A stretch of DNA of 64,000 nt from Scytonema hofmannii PCC 7110 (GTDB lineage: Bacteria; Cyanobacteriota; Cyanobacteriia; Cyanobacteriales; Nostocaceae). Where the stretch lies: contig NZ_KQ976354.1 in the NCBI RefSeq assembly GCF_000346485.2, positions 3,995,436-4,059,435 on the forward strand. The letters run 5' to 3'. Positions 44,358-52,981 of the stretch are shown in pieces. Under the pieces are notes generated by a model. It was given only the letters and a program-made list of their open reading frames with translations, was not told the DNA's origin and did not search any database. How positions within the stretch are numbered: position 1 is the stretch's first letter; each line of letters opens with the position of its first letter. The translations under genes were made by a program, and so were the position numbers.

Positions 44358-45038
44358 TTAAATCTTTAACTGAGTAATAGCAATTTTTCCTGAAAAACAT
44401 ATATCCACGTCGCTACCTGGAGTGCGATCGCGCTTGGCATACTCTCCATAATAATAAAAATTATCGCCTTCAATACGGTAGTTGATGGGTAACGGTTTGG
44501 TACAGGGTTGGCAAAACACAACTTCTGGATCGGGTTCTCCTGGCATAAGATGGGGTAGGTTGACGTTCCAGAAGGTTTCTGGTTCTAGAGGACGTTTGAG
44601 TAAGTCAGCTAAAACATTAGATGTCCATCTTGCCAGAACATCCCAATCTACGACTACATTTCGTTTGCGATAGTGAGAAACCGCGATTCCAGGAATACCG
44701 TTCATTGCAGCTTCTCGCACGGCGGCAACAGTACCGGAAATGTAGGCATCAACTCCGAGATTCCCGCCTGCATTGATCCCAGATAGCACAAGTTTGACAT
44801 TTGGGCAAATGTGTGATATGGAAATTCTGACACAATCTGCAGGAGTGCCTGCGATCGCATACTCATTGTCTGAGCGGCGGTTGACTTGAATTGGTTGAGT
44901 GGTAGTAACTTGGTGTCCGCAGCCAGAGAGGTGGTCTCGTGGGGCGGCAATAATAACTTCGCGACCATTGACAGCTTTCAGAAGTGCGCGAATACCAGGG
45001 GCGTCGATCCCGTCGTCATTTGTAAGAATTAATGTCAT
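44358..45038 (-). CDS. surE: 5'/3'-nucleotidase SurE
   Basis: 226 residues. LILTNDDGIDAPG has the metal-binding DD, followed by APRDHLSGCG and VLSGINAGGNLG, all hallmark SurE motifs. It removes phosphate from nucleoside monophosphates and has a role in stress survival. The start overlaps by 23 bases the end of the upstream symporter gene, so the pair is an operon. Standard family length is about 250; slightly short at the C-terminus. Confidence 0.93.
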   Translation of the reverse strand: MTLILTNDDGIDAPGIRALLKAVNGREVIIAAPRDHLSGCGHQVTTTQPIQVNRRSDNEYAIAGTPADCVRISISHICPNVKLVLSGINAGGNLGVDAYISGTVAAVREAAMNGIPGIAVSHYRKRNVVVDWDVLARWTSNVLADLLKRPLEPETFWNVNLPHLMPGEPDPEVVFCQPCTKPLPINYRIEGDNFYYYGEYAKRDRTPGSDVDICFSGKIAITQLKI

Positions 45039-46455
45039 TTGTCATTTGTCGATTTTTTGTAAAAATGCGAGCAATCAAATAGACAAGTATACCCGCAACC
45101 ATTCCTGGTAGAACTTCGTAAACAATAGGAGACAATTTGAAGACGAGATTCCAACTGAGAGCAGCCGCAATCCCAGTCACTATCATTAATATTGCCACAG
45201 GTGTACTGATAGGCAATTGCCAGACACGCAATATCAGTAGTGGACCTAATGCTGAAGCTAAAGCAGACCAAGAAAATGTGACGAAAAGGAATACATTGTC
45301 ATCACCTCCTAGTGCAATGCTCAAAACTATCATTGCCACCGTTAAGGTTCCTAACTTTACCAGTTTGTAAGAATTGGCAAATTGAGGAAATATGTCTTGC
45401 GTGATTGCTGCCGAACAACAGAGGATTTGAGAATCAGCAGTAGACATGGTAGCGGCAAAGACTCCTGATAGCATTAGCCCAACAAAGACGGCTGGTAATA
45501 AATCCTGGGCTAAATAAGGTAAAGCTAATTCGGGATCGCCGCCTGTCATCAAGCCTGGTAGAAGTACTCTCGCAGTCAATCCTATACCAATGGCAGAAAA
45601 AGAATTAATCAGAGCACAAATGGTTTTGATATTGAGAGCACGGTTAATATTGTTAGGCGAGTCGATCGCCATTGCCCTTACCAATATATGCGGTTGACCG
45701 ACCACACCAAACCCAGCTACTATCCAGCCAATAAAAAAAGGCACAAAGCCCAGAGGAAGGTTTTTGGGATTTAAGTTAACGAGTTGCGAGTCAATAGAAG
45801 AAAGTTTAGTCCAAAGTTCGCCGACTCCACCACATTTGGCGATCGCAACAGTTAGCAGTAACAGCAACGAACCAATCATCACGATTCCTTGGGCTGCATC
45901 TGTCCAGATTTCAGCACGAACACCCCCAGAAAAACAGTAAATAATGACAATGATAGCTCCTAGCACAATTCCTAGTGAGTAGTCCCAACCAAACACGACA
46001 TGAAGTGCTTTGCTTCCTGCTACTAGTTGTGATGCTGCATAGGAACCAAGAAAAGCGATAATTACCACAGCCGAGACAATAGAAATCCAACGAGCACCGG
46101 AGTGATTTTGAGCAAGAAAGGCAGAAACTGTATCAGACGAGGTTTCTTCTGAAATTTGTCTTAACCGTTTGAAAAAAAATAACCAGGCTAAGTAATCTCC
46201 TATTGCCCAGCCAATAACCAGCCAAATTGAAGAAATTCCTATTTTATAGGCAAAACCAACCTGACCTAGAAACAACAAGCCACTCTGTCCGGTAGACATT
46301 GCTGAGAGAGCTGTCAGCCACGGACTAACTGCTCGACTCGCTAGTATGTAATCAGCAGTGGTATTTTGCTTGCGGGTAGATGAGTAGATTCCGACACAGA
46401 CAATCAGAGCAAGAAACCCAATGAAGGTTGCTGCTACAAATAGTTGATTTGCCAT
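45016..46455 (-). CDS. Sodium:solute symporter (SSS) family
   Basis: 479 residues from ATG 46455 (MANQLFVAATFIGFLALIVC); 31 more codons upstream are open but look intergenic. About 13 membrane segments. SSS motifs include GWAIGDYLAWLFFFKRLR, YCFSGGVRAEIWTDAAQGIVM and MSGVFAATMSTADSQIL, and the sodium-site region matches the PutP-like branch (proline is one possible substrate). Upstream partner of surE. Confidence 0.85.
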   Translation of the reverse strand: MANQLFVAATFIGFLALIVCVGIYSSTRKQNTTADYILASRAVSPWLTALSAMSTGQSGLLFLGQVGFAYKIGISSIWLVIGWAIGDYLAWLFFFKRLRQISEETSSDTVSAFLAQNHSGARWISIVSAVVIIAFLGSYAASQLVAGSKALHVVFGWDYSLGIVLGAIIVIIYCFSGGVRAEIWTDAAQGIVMIGSLLLLLTVAIAKCGGVGELWTKLSSIDSQLVNLNPKNLPLGFVPFFIGWIVAGFGVVGQPHILVRAMAIDSPNNINRALNIKTICALINSFSAIGIGLTARVLLPGLMTGGDPELALPYLAQDLLPAVFVGLMLSGVFAATMSTADSQILCCSAAITQDIFPQFANSYKLVKLGTLTVAMIVLSIALGGDDNVFLFVTFSWSALASALGPLLILRVWQLPISTPVAILMIVTGIAAALSWNLVFKLSPIVYEVLPGMVAGILVYLIARIFTKNRQMTNDINSYK

Positions 46456-46883
46456 GAGGATTATAAGGATTATCTTTAGGATAATATAGAGTAAGATATT
46501 GCGCTTATAAAAATCCACTTCGAGAAGGGGCGTCCTCGCCCGTCCCACAAGAGCTAGTCCTGTCCAGCCCGAAGGTTACCTATTTCAAGAAACTGCGTAA
46601 TAAAAAAGTATCAATTTAGTCTATGTGCGTCCCGGTACACCCAGTTAGACGGCATGAGGCTATCTCTGAAAGTGAAGGCGAGCGATGTTTGTGAGAGCGT
46701 CGTTTCTCGTTCAATACTACTCGGATAAGCGAAATTAGAACCCCGGTTCCTTCAAGAAACCGGGGTTCTGACACCTCAACGCTCGTAATCCCTTGCAGTA
46801 TTGGGTGCAGATCCACTACCTGACGGTTTTCCGGCTCTTGATGGAACAAGGGGTAGCCAAAACTAGGAGGAGAGAGCCAGTAA
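46456..46883. other. Intergenic with two dispersed repeats
   Basis: Contains a part copy of the GGGCG family (46525-46550) and the AACCCCGGTT hairpin (46739-46767). A 77-codon open frame over these repeats is not considered a gene. Confidence 0.5.
46739..46767. repeat. AACCCCGGTT hairpin repeat
   Basis: AACCCCGGTT (46739-46748) pairs perfectly with AACCGGGGTT (46758-46767). Same motif at 51657-51686, and a half copy at about 55232. Confidence 0.75.
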
Positions 46884-47822
46884 TTATTTGCTAATAGTGG
46901 TGCGATTAATCAAAGGAGAACCGTTACCGCCTTGAACTTGTCCCGTTCCATCTGTAGGTGAGAGTGGAGTACCATGGAGTCGTGGATCGGATTGTGGAGG
47001 ATTGGGTTCTGGTCCGAGGGGCTGGGGATTTTCAATATATTGGAATTCGCCCTTACCATCTGGAGAAGGACCTTTTGCCCAAAGACCTTCAGCACTTTCG
47101 GTTCCTTCAGAATGATTCCAGAACTGGTATGCAAACTCGCGCTTCTCCAAATCCAATGGGAAGGAACCGGGAACGGGTGTTGTTTCCAATCCAGATTCTT
47201 CCAGATCCTTGACAGCTGCTATCCACTGATTCTGATGCATGGTATCGCGAGCAATCATGAAACTTAGGGTATCTTTAACGCCAGGGTCGTTACTCATCTC
47301 GTACATTCGCACAGCTTGCAAACGTCCCTGAGATTCAGCATGAAGATTGGAGCGGAAATCTGCCAACAAGTTACCGCTAGCAACAATAAAGCGACCATTC
47401 CAAGGGAAACCAACACTATCAGCAGGCATTGCACCCAACCCAGACACAATAGCGTGTTGGGGATTCATCGCTGCCCCTATAATATCAGTAATGCTATCGC
47501 GTGCCTTAGTTCCGCCCATGACTGCTCCCACAACTGGGTCTTGTGCTCCCTCTTCTTGTAATTTGATAGGTGCTTTATCCAGCAAGTGGGCAATCATTGT
47601 AGCAAGCATCTCAACGTGACCGATTTCTTCAGTACCGATATCCAAAAGCATATCTCGGTATTTAGCAGGTCCGCGACAGTTCCAACCTTGAAACAGGTAC
47701 TGCATCATCACAGTCATTTCACCAAAAGTACCGCCAATCAGTTCCTGAATTTTCTTTGCGTAGATAGCATCTGGTTTTTCTGGTGCTTTAAAATACTGTA
47801 GTTTTTTGGTATGATAAAACAT
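46884..47822 (-). CDS. Manganese catalase
   Basis: 312 residues. MFYHTKKLQYFKAPEKPD, the EMTVMMQYLFQGW and EEIGHVEMLATMIAHLL helices with the E and H ligands, ARDTMHQNQWIAA with the second E/H set, and the C-terminal strap with repeated prolines (GPEPNPPQSDPR) are typical. It breaks down hydrogen peroxide with a dimanganese centre. Single gene. Anabaena has KatA and KatB of this kind; which one this matches cannot be decided. Confidence 0.92.
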   Translation of the reverse strand: MFYHTKKLQYFKAPEKPDAIYAKKIQELIGGTFGEMTVMMQYLFQGWNCRGPAKYRDMLLDIGTEEIGHVEMLATMIAHLLDKAPIKLQEEGAQDPVVGAVMGGTKARDSITDIIGAAMNPQHAIVSGLGAMPADSVGFPWNGRFIVASGNLLADFRSNLHAESQGRLQAVRMYEMSNDPGVKDTLSFMIARDTMHQNQWIAAVKDLEESGLETTPVPGSFPLDLEKREFAYQFWNHSEGTESAEGLWAKGPSPDGKGEFQYIENPQPLGPEPNPPQSDPRLHGTPLSPTDGTGQVQGGNGSPLINRTTISK

Positions 47823-48041
47823 GATTCATTCCTCAATGAATACTTGGATTGGCACAAATTCAGGCTTCCCCAAAATCTGATATTTGTGCCAATTCCTTAC
47901 GCTTCCTAGGAAACCTAATTGAAAGGGCTTTCTACATCACTCCCCAGTAATACAAAAAAATAAATAAAAAATAGGTAAGTTGACCGAGGTGATCGCATTG
48001 TCCGGTATGATAAAACTTTACTTATAAAATAGTAAAATATA
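47823..48041. other. Intergenic
   Basis: Promoter region of the Mn-catalase gene; nothing definite. Confidence 0.35.
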
Positions 48042-48089
48042 GGGTTCTTCAGTACTTGTTATTTTAGCATAACAAGTACTGAAGAGCCC
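48042..48089. repeat. 21-bp hairpin at the break of the TnpB gene
   Basis: Arms 48042-48062 and 48069-48089 pair over 21 bases with a single G-U, around the loop TTTAGC. It sits exactly where the TnpB reading frame ends upstream, so it may be an IS end hairpin or a later insertion. Confidence 0.8.
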
Positions 48090-49039
48090 CTAGTTATATT
48101 GACGGCGAGCTCAACATCGTCAAATTTAACTATCAAGCTATTGGTAAAAAGGAGTTTAAAAATGGCTGCATCGCACCTTCGATGTCTCCAATTAAGATAC
48201 CAGTAAAACCTGGGTTAAAATTTGAAGACTTGCGTGAAGTAAGAATCATACCTAAAACAGGTTGTTTTGTCATAGAAATTGTCTATAATGTTCCAGACTC
48301 TACAGAATTTTTTTGTAGTCTCAATCCAGAGTTAGCAGCCTCTATAGACATTGGGTTAGACAATTTAGCCACGATTGTCTTTAGTGACCCAACCATACAA
48401 CCAATAGCCATAAACGGTAAACCTTTAAAATCAGCTAACCAGCTTTACAACAAGCAGGTAGCTAGATTTAGAGGTTTCCTACCAGCAGGTATTGGTACAT
48501 CTAGGCGAATTCAAAATGTTGTTCGCAATCGGAATGACTTTGTTGATAGCTACTTACATTCCTCAACAAAGATGATTGTTGACGAGCTGCTTAAAAATGG
48601 TGTAACCCTAGTAGCTATAGGGAAAAACGAACAATGGAAAACTTCTCTAAATATTGGGAAAAGAAATAACCAAAACTTTACTCAGATCCCCCACGCTAAA
48701 TTTATCGAGATGTTGACTTACAAATTAGAAAAAGTTGGCATCACTGTTAAGGTTGGTGAAGAATCATACACATCCAAGGCTTCGCTAATTGATTGGGACA
48801 TCATCCCAACATTTGACCCTCATCACAAGATAAAACATACTTTCTCTGGAAAGCGAACACAACGTGCGTGGTATATCAGTAAAGATGGTTTGAAAATTCA
48901 TGCAGATGTTAATGGTGCGTTTAACATCGCAAGAAAAGTAATCCCAAACTCTTTTAATTGCTTGCAAGAGATTGTCGGGAGGGATAGGGGATGTCTGGTA
49001 GTACATCCTTTGGCGTTTAACACCTTTGTTCTGTCGTGA
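48082..49039 (+). pseudogene. TnpB (IS605 OrfB family), 5'-truncated
   Basis: The frame runs from after a TGA at 48079 to 49039; the first ATG is at 48182, but homology (FNYQAIGKKEFKNGCIAPS) goes further upstream, so the N-terminal 100 or so residues are lost. RuvC residues are largely present: SIDIGLDNLATIV (D), LVAIGKNEQWK (E) and HADVNGAFNIARK (D). The zinc-finger cysteine in EESYTSKAS is alanine. No TnpA next to it. Probably immobile; any RNA-guided nuclease activity is unlikely without the N-terminus. Confidence 0.75.
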
Positions 49040-49130
49040 ACACGATAAAAAAGGTGTTGCTTAAACCCAGATGTAGTAGTCTGTATATATTTGACTATGT
49101 AAACTGGAACTATATTCCAAAAATACTTCT

Positions 49131-49186
49131 TACCAGTTACTGGTCACTGGTCACTGGTCACTGTTCACTGTTCACTGGTCACTGTT
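49131..49186. repeat. Tandem heptamer TGGTCAC
   Basis: TGGTCACTGGTCACTGGTCA then CTGTTCACTGTTCACT, five to seven units of a heptanucleotide, a short tandemly repeated sequence typical of Nostocales. Confidence 0.75.
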
Positions 49187-50306
49187 ACACCCAACGACTC
49201 AATTGGGTTGAGCCTGAAAAGTAGTCAAAACCATCTTCATACCAACGTTCATCACGGCGGTTGATGTTAAAGCAACCTTCATGAATTGAGCCATAACTTG
49301 CGTTGTTGTCGAAGCGGTTAGACTCAAAAGCAGGTAGGCGGCGCTGGTGGGAAATGAAATCTGTATATACTTCTACCACTGCACTGTGGTATTTCACATT
49401 CCGGTCATACTCATTCCAATTATCACCACGAAAACGTAATAGAAAAGAATTACTAGCAGTAGCTGCATGGTTATTATCACCAGCATAGCCTCCGCTTTCG
49501 TCTGATACGACCACTGCTAACGATTGGTAAGCAACATCTCCAAATGGCTTAGGTGTTTGATTACCAAAGTTATTACCATCAATATCATAAGTACTAGCTT
49601 CGTAAGCAGGATCTAAGGCTGTGAGATGAGCTGCTTTGCCCAAAAGAAATCCTATTTCAGCAGCAACATATGCTCCCAGACTAAAGCCTACAAGACTCAA
49701 TTGCTGACCTGTTATTTCCAGGCTGTTGAGAGTTCTGGCAGCCCATTGAGCAACTGGAGCAACAGAGCCTGATGTGTAATTAGGTTTTAGTCCCTTGTCT
49801 TCATCGTGATTTGCTGGATCTCGCCAATCTAGAGCGAGGATTTGTTTAGAAGGGTTCTGTTTAGCCAATTCTCGCTGTAAGTTGCTAAAAATCTCATCGT
49901 CAGACGAGTTTTTCCAACCATGAATCACTAGGATTGTCTCTTTCGCATATTCAATACCCTGGTAGGTTCGCCCACTTGCATCAAAACGGTAGAGATGAAC
50001 ACCATCTTTATAGTATCTTGGTTTAGCTCCACTTCCATCTTCTCTTAATCCCCAATTAGCAATATCGCCTGCTATTTCTCCCGGTAATACCCTTTGAGTT
50101 TGAATTCGCTCTTCAGCAATTTCTTGACTAACAAATTCTTGGGAAGTAACGAATTTAGTGATATGACTGAGAGCAGAGGAATGTGATGAAAGGGGATCGT
50201 GACTTAATGTCAGAAGTGCTTGTTTGCTTGACAAAATATTATTGTTAGTCTGTGAACTAGTCAAAAGCGGTAAGCTCACAGTTGGTAAGTCCCTGGAAAC
50301 ATTCAT
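49185..50306 (-). CDS. Pancreatic-lipase-like alpha/beta hydrolase
   Basis: 373 residues. The first 110 are low in structure. Then ETILVIHGWKNS (oxyanion strand), SLVGFSLGAYVAAEIG (nucleophile elbow G-x-S-x-G), LTALDPAYEA (the acidic D of the LDPA motif) and KYHSAVVEVYTD (candidate catalytic H). The HGW, GxSLGA and LDPA set is that of the animal lipase family, unusual in bacteria. No signal peptide is obvious; the protein may be exported by another route. Stands alone. Confidence 0.75.
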   Translation of the reverse strand: MNVSRDLPTVSLPLLTSSQTNNNILSSKQALLTLSHDPLSSHSSALSHITKFVTSQEFVSQEIAEERIQTQRVLPGEIAGDIANWGLREDGSGAKPRYYKDGVHLYRFDASGRTYQGIEYAKETILVIHGWKNSSDDEIFSNLQRELAKQNPSKQILALDWRDPANHDEDKGLKPNYTSGSVAPVAQWAARTLNSLEITGQQLSLVGFSLGAYVAAEIGFLLGKAAHLTALDPAYEASTYDIDGNNFGNQTPKPFGDVAYQSLAVVVSDESGGYAGDNNHAATASNSFLLRFRGDNWNEYDRNVKYHSAVVEVYTDFISHQRRLPAFESNRFDNNASYGSIHEGCFNINRRDERWYEDGFDYFSGSTQLSRWV

Positions 50307-51012
50307 ACTTGGAGCATTTCCTGTCTTCTAAAATATATCCGCAGTTTTGAGTTTTGCACCATAGATGACTCGCATTCAACATACTTTTAGTAATTTTCAA
50401 TAGCAGCAATTCTAGATCCCCGACTTCTTTGTAGATAGGGCTTTAGCCCACCCTACGTAGATTTCAAAAATCAAATAGGACTTCCATAACACAAGAAAAA
50501 CAGTTTCTTGTGTAAAAACACAATACTCGCTTTTCAAATACAAATTTGTAATCTATGCTAGAAATTTGAGTCTAGCGATCGCTTTAAATCAAGCATCTCT
50601 TCCGATCTAGCGGATTGAGCCATTATCTTGAGTTTGTAATTAGAGCGAGGGATGAGGATACTGTCCGATTACAAGCGCGATCGCAGGTTTTCTAATCAAA
50701 GAAGCAGCTTTGTTATAAGTTGACTCCTGATTCAGCTATGTTTTTGGTTCTCGACAGCAAAGCGTATGTGAGAAGTGCTATAGAATTTCTCTTATCTCCC
50801 TTTGTAATGATGAAATTTTTAATTGAAGCTTTCGTACATGAAGAAAACCCGCGAATGCTTTTACATCCACAGGCTGTTTTAAGTATTACGTAGTGTAAGG
50901 TATTCCAAATATTTATCGATGAACGTCAGCTAAATGGGTGCTAACTGGAGAGCGCTCGCATAAGCGAGTTAAATTTGGCTAACCAGATAATTAACAAAAA
51001 ACGAAAACGTAC
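50307..51012. other. Long intergenic region with repeat pieces
   Basis: Holds part of the GATCCCCGACTTCT repeat (near 50410) and a sequence at 50438-50485 (TTTCAAAAATCAAATAGG) that is inverse to 25936-25965. No gene seen. Confidence 0.45.
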
Positions 51013-51414
51013 TTATTGAGGAATCAGCACTGTATCAATGACATGGATAATGCCATTATCAGCAGCAATATCTGGTGTGATAACTGTTGAGTCATTGACT
51101 TTCACACCATTTGATGCATCAATTTTTAAAGTTGAACCTTCAACTGTGGGAGCTGAATCCAGGTTGACCACATCAGCAGCTGTGACCTTTCCAGCAACAA
51201 CATGATACGTCAAGATCTTCGTTAGTTGGGGAATGTCCTGAAGTAATGACTCAACTGTACCCGAAGGCAGCTTAGCAAATGCATCATCTGTTGGCGCGAA
51301 AACGGTGAACGGGCCAGGTCCTTTAAGGGTGTCTACTAAACCTGCAGCTTGAACAGCAGCCACTAAGGTGTTGAAAGAACCCGCACTCACTGCAGTATCT
51401 ACTATGTCTGCCAT
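51013..51414 (-). CDS. Fasciclin (FAS1) domain protein
   Basis: 133 residues from the ATG at 51414 ([12 protein letters not shown]), the usual start of cyanobacterial single-FAS1 proteins; GGAG lies 12-13 bases upstream. The open frame continues 77 codons upstream through repeat DNA, which is not coding. [27 protein letters not shown] and [12 protein letters not shown] are FAS1 motifs. FAS1 proteins mediate adhesion. No signal peptide is seen with this start. Confidence 0.88.
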   Translation of the reverse strand: MADIVDTAVSAGSFNTLVAAVQAAGLVDTLKGPGPFTVFAPTDDAFAKLPSGTVESLLQDIPQLTKILTYHVVAGKVTAADVVNLDSAPTVEGSTLKIDASNGVKVNDSTVITPDIAADNGIIHVIDTVLIPQ

Positions 51415-51517
51415 ATCGGAACTAAACTCCATATGTAACTTCATTAAGTAGTGTAAACGAAATTGGTTATTATTTGAGCCGGAAATTTTCTTTTCTGTCC
51501 TCTGCCCTCTACCCAAT

Positions 51518-51546
51518 CTTGTGGGACGGACGGGGACGCCCGTTCT
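51518..51546. repeat. Part copy of dispersed GGGCG palindrome
   Basis: CTTGTGGGACGGACGGGGAC then GCCCG matches the arm of the family at 8837-8900. It lies upstream of the fasciclin gene. Confidence 0.6.
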
Positions 51547-51656
51547 ATACTGGTGACGGAGGCGAGCGCGATTTTTGGATACCAAATCGAGAAGTGCCAC
51601 GCTCCGCGATAAGCTGGGTACAGCTTGCGCCAAGGGCGATCGCACTCCATAGAAAA

Positions 51657-51686
51657 AACCCCGGTAACTCTAACTAGACCGGGGTT
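51657..51686 (-). terminator. Intrinsic terminator of hsp20
   Basis: On the minus strand AACCCCGGT (51686-51678) pairs with ACCGGGGTT (51665-51657), followed by TTTTTTC. It is 50 bases after the hsp20 stop. It belongs to the AACCCCGGTT repeat family. Confidence 0.8.
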
Positions 51687-51734
51687 GCTTGATAATTATC
51701 TACATACAAGGAAATTTATCCCTTAAACAGTCAA

Positions 51735-52166
51735 CTAAGCAGCAGGCTGTTCTAGATTGACTTTGACCACTTTGTTCTTTTCTTCCTCTTTCTTTGGCAG
51801 TGTCAGATTCAAAATGCCGTCTTTGTATTCTGCTGTCACCTCAGTATTCTGAATCTTGATTTTCAAGGGAATTACGCGATGAAACTTACCATAGTGGAAT
51901 TCAGTCAAAGTACGGTCTTTGTCTTCGGTCTTAGTTTCGGACTTGCGCTCTCCACTAATAGAAACAGAGTTTTCTGTCACTTGGATATCTAAATCTTTAG
52001 CATCCATACCTGGAAGTTCCAACTTCAGGTAAACAGCATCATCTGTTTGGGTCAGTTCAGCAGAAGGAACTTTAATGAAATCTCTTTCAAATGGAACTCT
52101 TGTATCTTCCAACAGGCGTTGGAGTGCGTTTATCTCTTTCCAAGGGTTATAACGAATTAGTGTCAT
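51735..52166 (-). CDS. hspA: Small heat shock protein Hsp20/HspA
   Basis: 143 residues. MTLIRYNPWKEINALQ, the alpha-crystallin domain (VYLKLELPGMDAKDLDIQV, SISGERKSE, GKFHRVIPL, YKDGILNLTLPK) and a short C-terminal tail. An ATP-independent chaperone that holds unfolded proteins and, in cyanobacteria, stabilises thylakoids. Usual length. Monocistronic with its own terminator. Confidence 0.93.
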   Translation of the reverse strand: MTLIRYNPWKEINALQRLLEDTRVPFERDFIKVPSAELTQTDDAVYLKLELPGMDAKDLDIQVTENSVSISGERKSETKTEDKDRTLTEFHYGKFHRVIPLKIKIQNTEVTAEYKDGILNLTLPKKEEEKNKVVKVNLEQPAA

Positions 52167-52313
52167 AAGTGTTGTGAATAATTAACGATCGCGTTCTTGT
52201 TGTTTACTTTCTATTCTTATGATATTTCTGAGAAAAACCTTTATGGTTCGGCTTTAACTACTATCATTATTGATAATAACCGTACCGTCAAAGCAATCGT
52301 TATAAATGAAATG

Positions 52314-52336
52314 CGATAAGCTGGCGGCTTATCGCA
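52314..52336. repeat. GCGATAAGC hairpin
   Basis: GCGATAAGC and GCTTATCGC pair around TGGCG, forming a 9-base stem downstream of the DUF1232 gene. Related GCGATAAGC-containing sequences are at 51608, 59069, 60730 and 61332. Confidence 0.65.
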
Positions 52337-52373
52337 CTTACAATATGTTTGCTAAAATGCAAAAATAGAAATT

Positions 52374-52679
52374 TTACGAAAGCGTTACAGCTTCAACATC
52401 AATTGTATTTCCTGTTTGAGGAGAAGTTGATTCAGCAGAAGTTACTTTTTTACGCTTTTTCATCTCTTCTATAAGAATTTGGGAAGCTTCTGCAACTACA
52501 AAGCTAGCAATCAAACCATCGTCTACCCATCCTAAAAAGGGGATAAAATCCGGTGAAATATCTAATGGACTGATTAAATAGAATAAACCAGCAACAATTG
52601 CAAATAACCGATATTTGGGATGACGTAAAACTTTACGAATACCAGTTTGAAATATTTGGTTAAAAAATTTCTTTTTCAT
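52374..52679 (-). CDS. DUF1232 (YkvA-type) small membrane protein
   Basis: 101 residues. FYLISPLDISPDFIPFLGWVDDGLI is the DUF1232 signature (S-P-x-D-x-x-P-D-F-I-P...DD). One or two membrane segments. Basic N-terminus (KKKFFNQIF) and a disordered tail. Function unknown. Confidence 0.85.
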   Translation of the reverse strand: MKKKFFNQIFQTGIRKVLRHPKYRLFAIVAGLFYLISPLDISPDFIPFLGWVDDGLIASFVVAEASQILIEEMKKRKKVTSAESTSPQTGNTIDVEAVTLS

Positions 52680-52981
52680 TCAAACGCCCTTAAGCTACAA
52701 GATTATATTGACAAATTTCTCTACCAAAGGAGAAGTGCAGATAACCGCTAAATTTATAGTGAAAATCCACCGTACTTGTTATGTACAGTTAACCGTATAT
52801 TGAGTTCGTTCATACACTACAAAAGCTATAGGCGATCGCACATGATGCTCTTGCCCAACCACATGGTACAGTGATGCTAGAGGGCGAATAGAATTCACTA
52901 CTATACAAACGCTCGTCCGCCTGTATGGACTAAATTGTAAAGAACTTACAGAATTTCGATCTTGTCTACAATCTAACAAAC
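52680..52981. other. Divergent intergenic region
   Basis: About 300 bases, with an imperfect palindrome near 52785-52800 (GTTAACCG). No defined Fur box found. Confidence 0.35.

Noticed and set aside
46616-46849. 77-codon minus-strand frame
   Set aside because: Runs through the AACCCCGGTT hairpin repeat; not protein-like.
51415-51645. N-terminal extension of the fasciclin frame
   Set aside because: Encoded by dispersed repeat DNA; homology begins at MADIVDTA.
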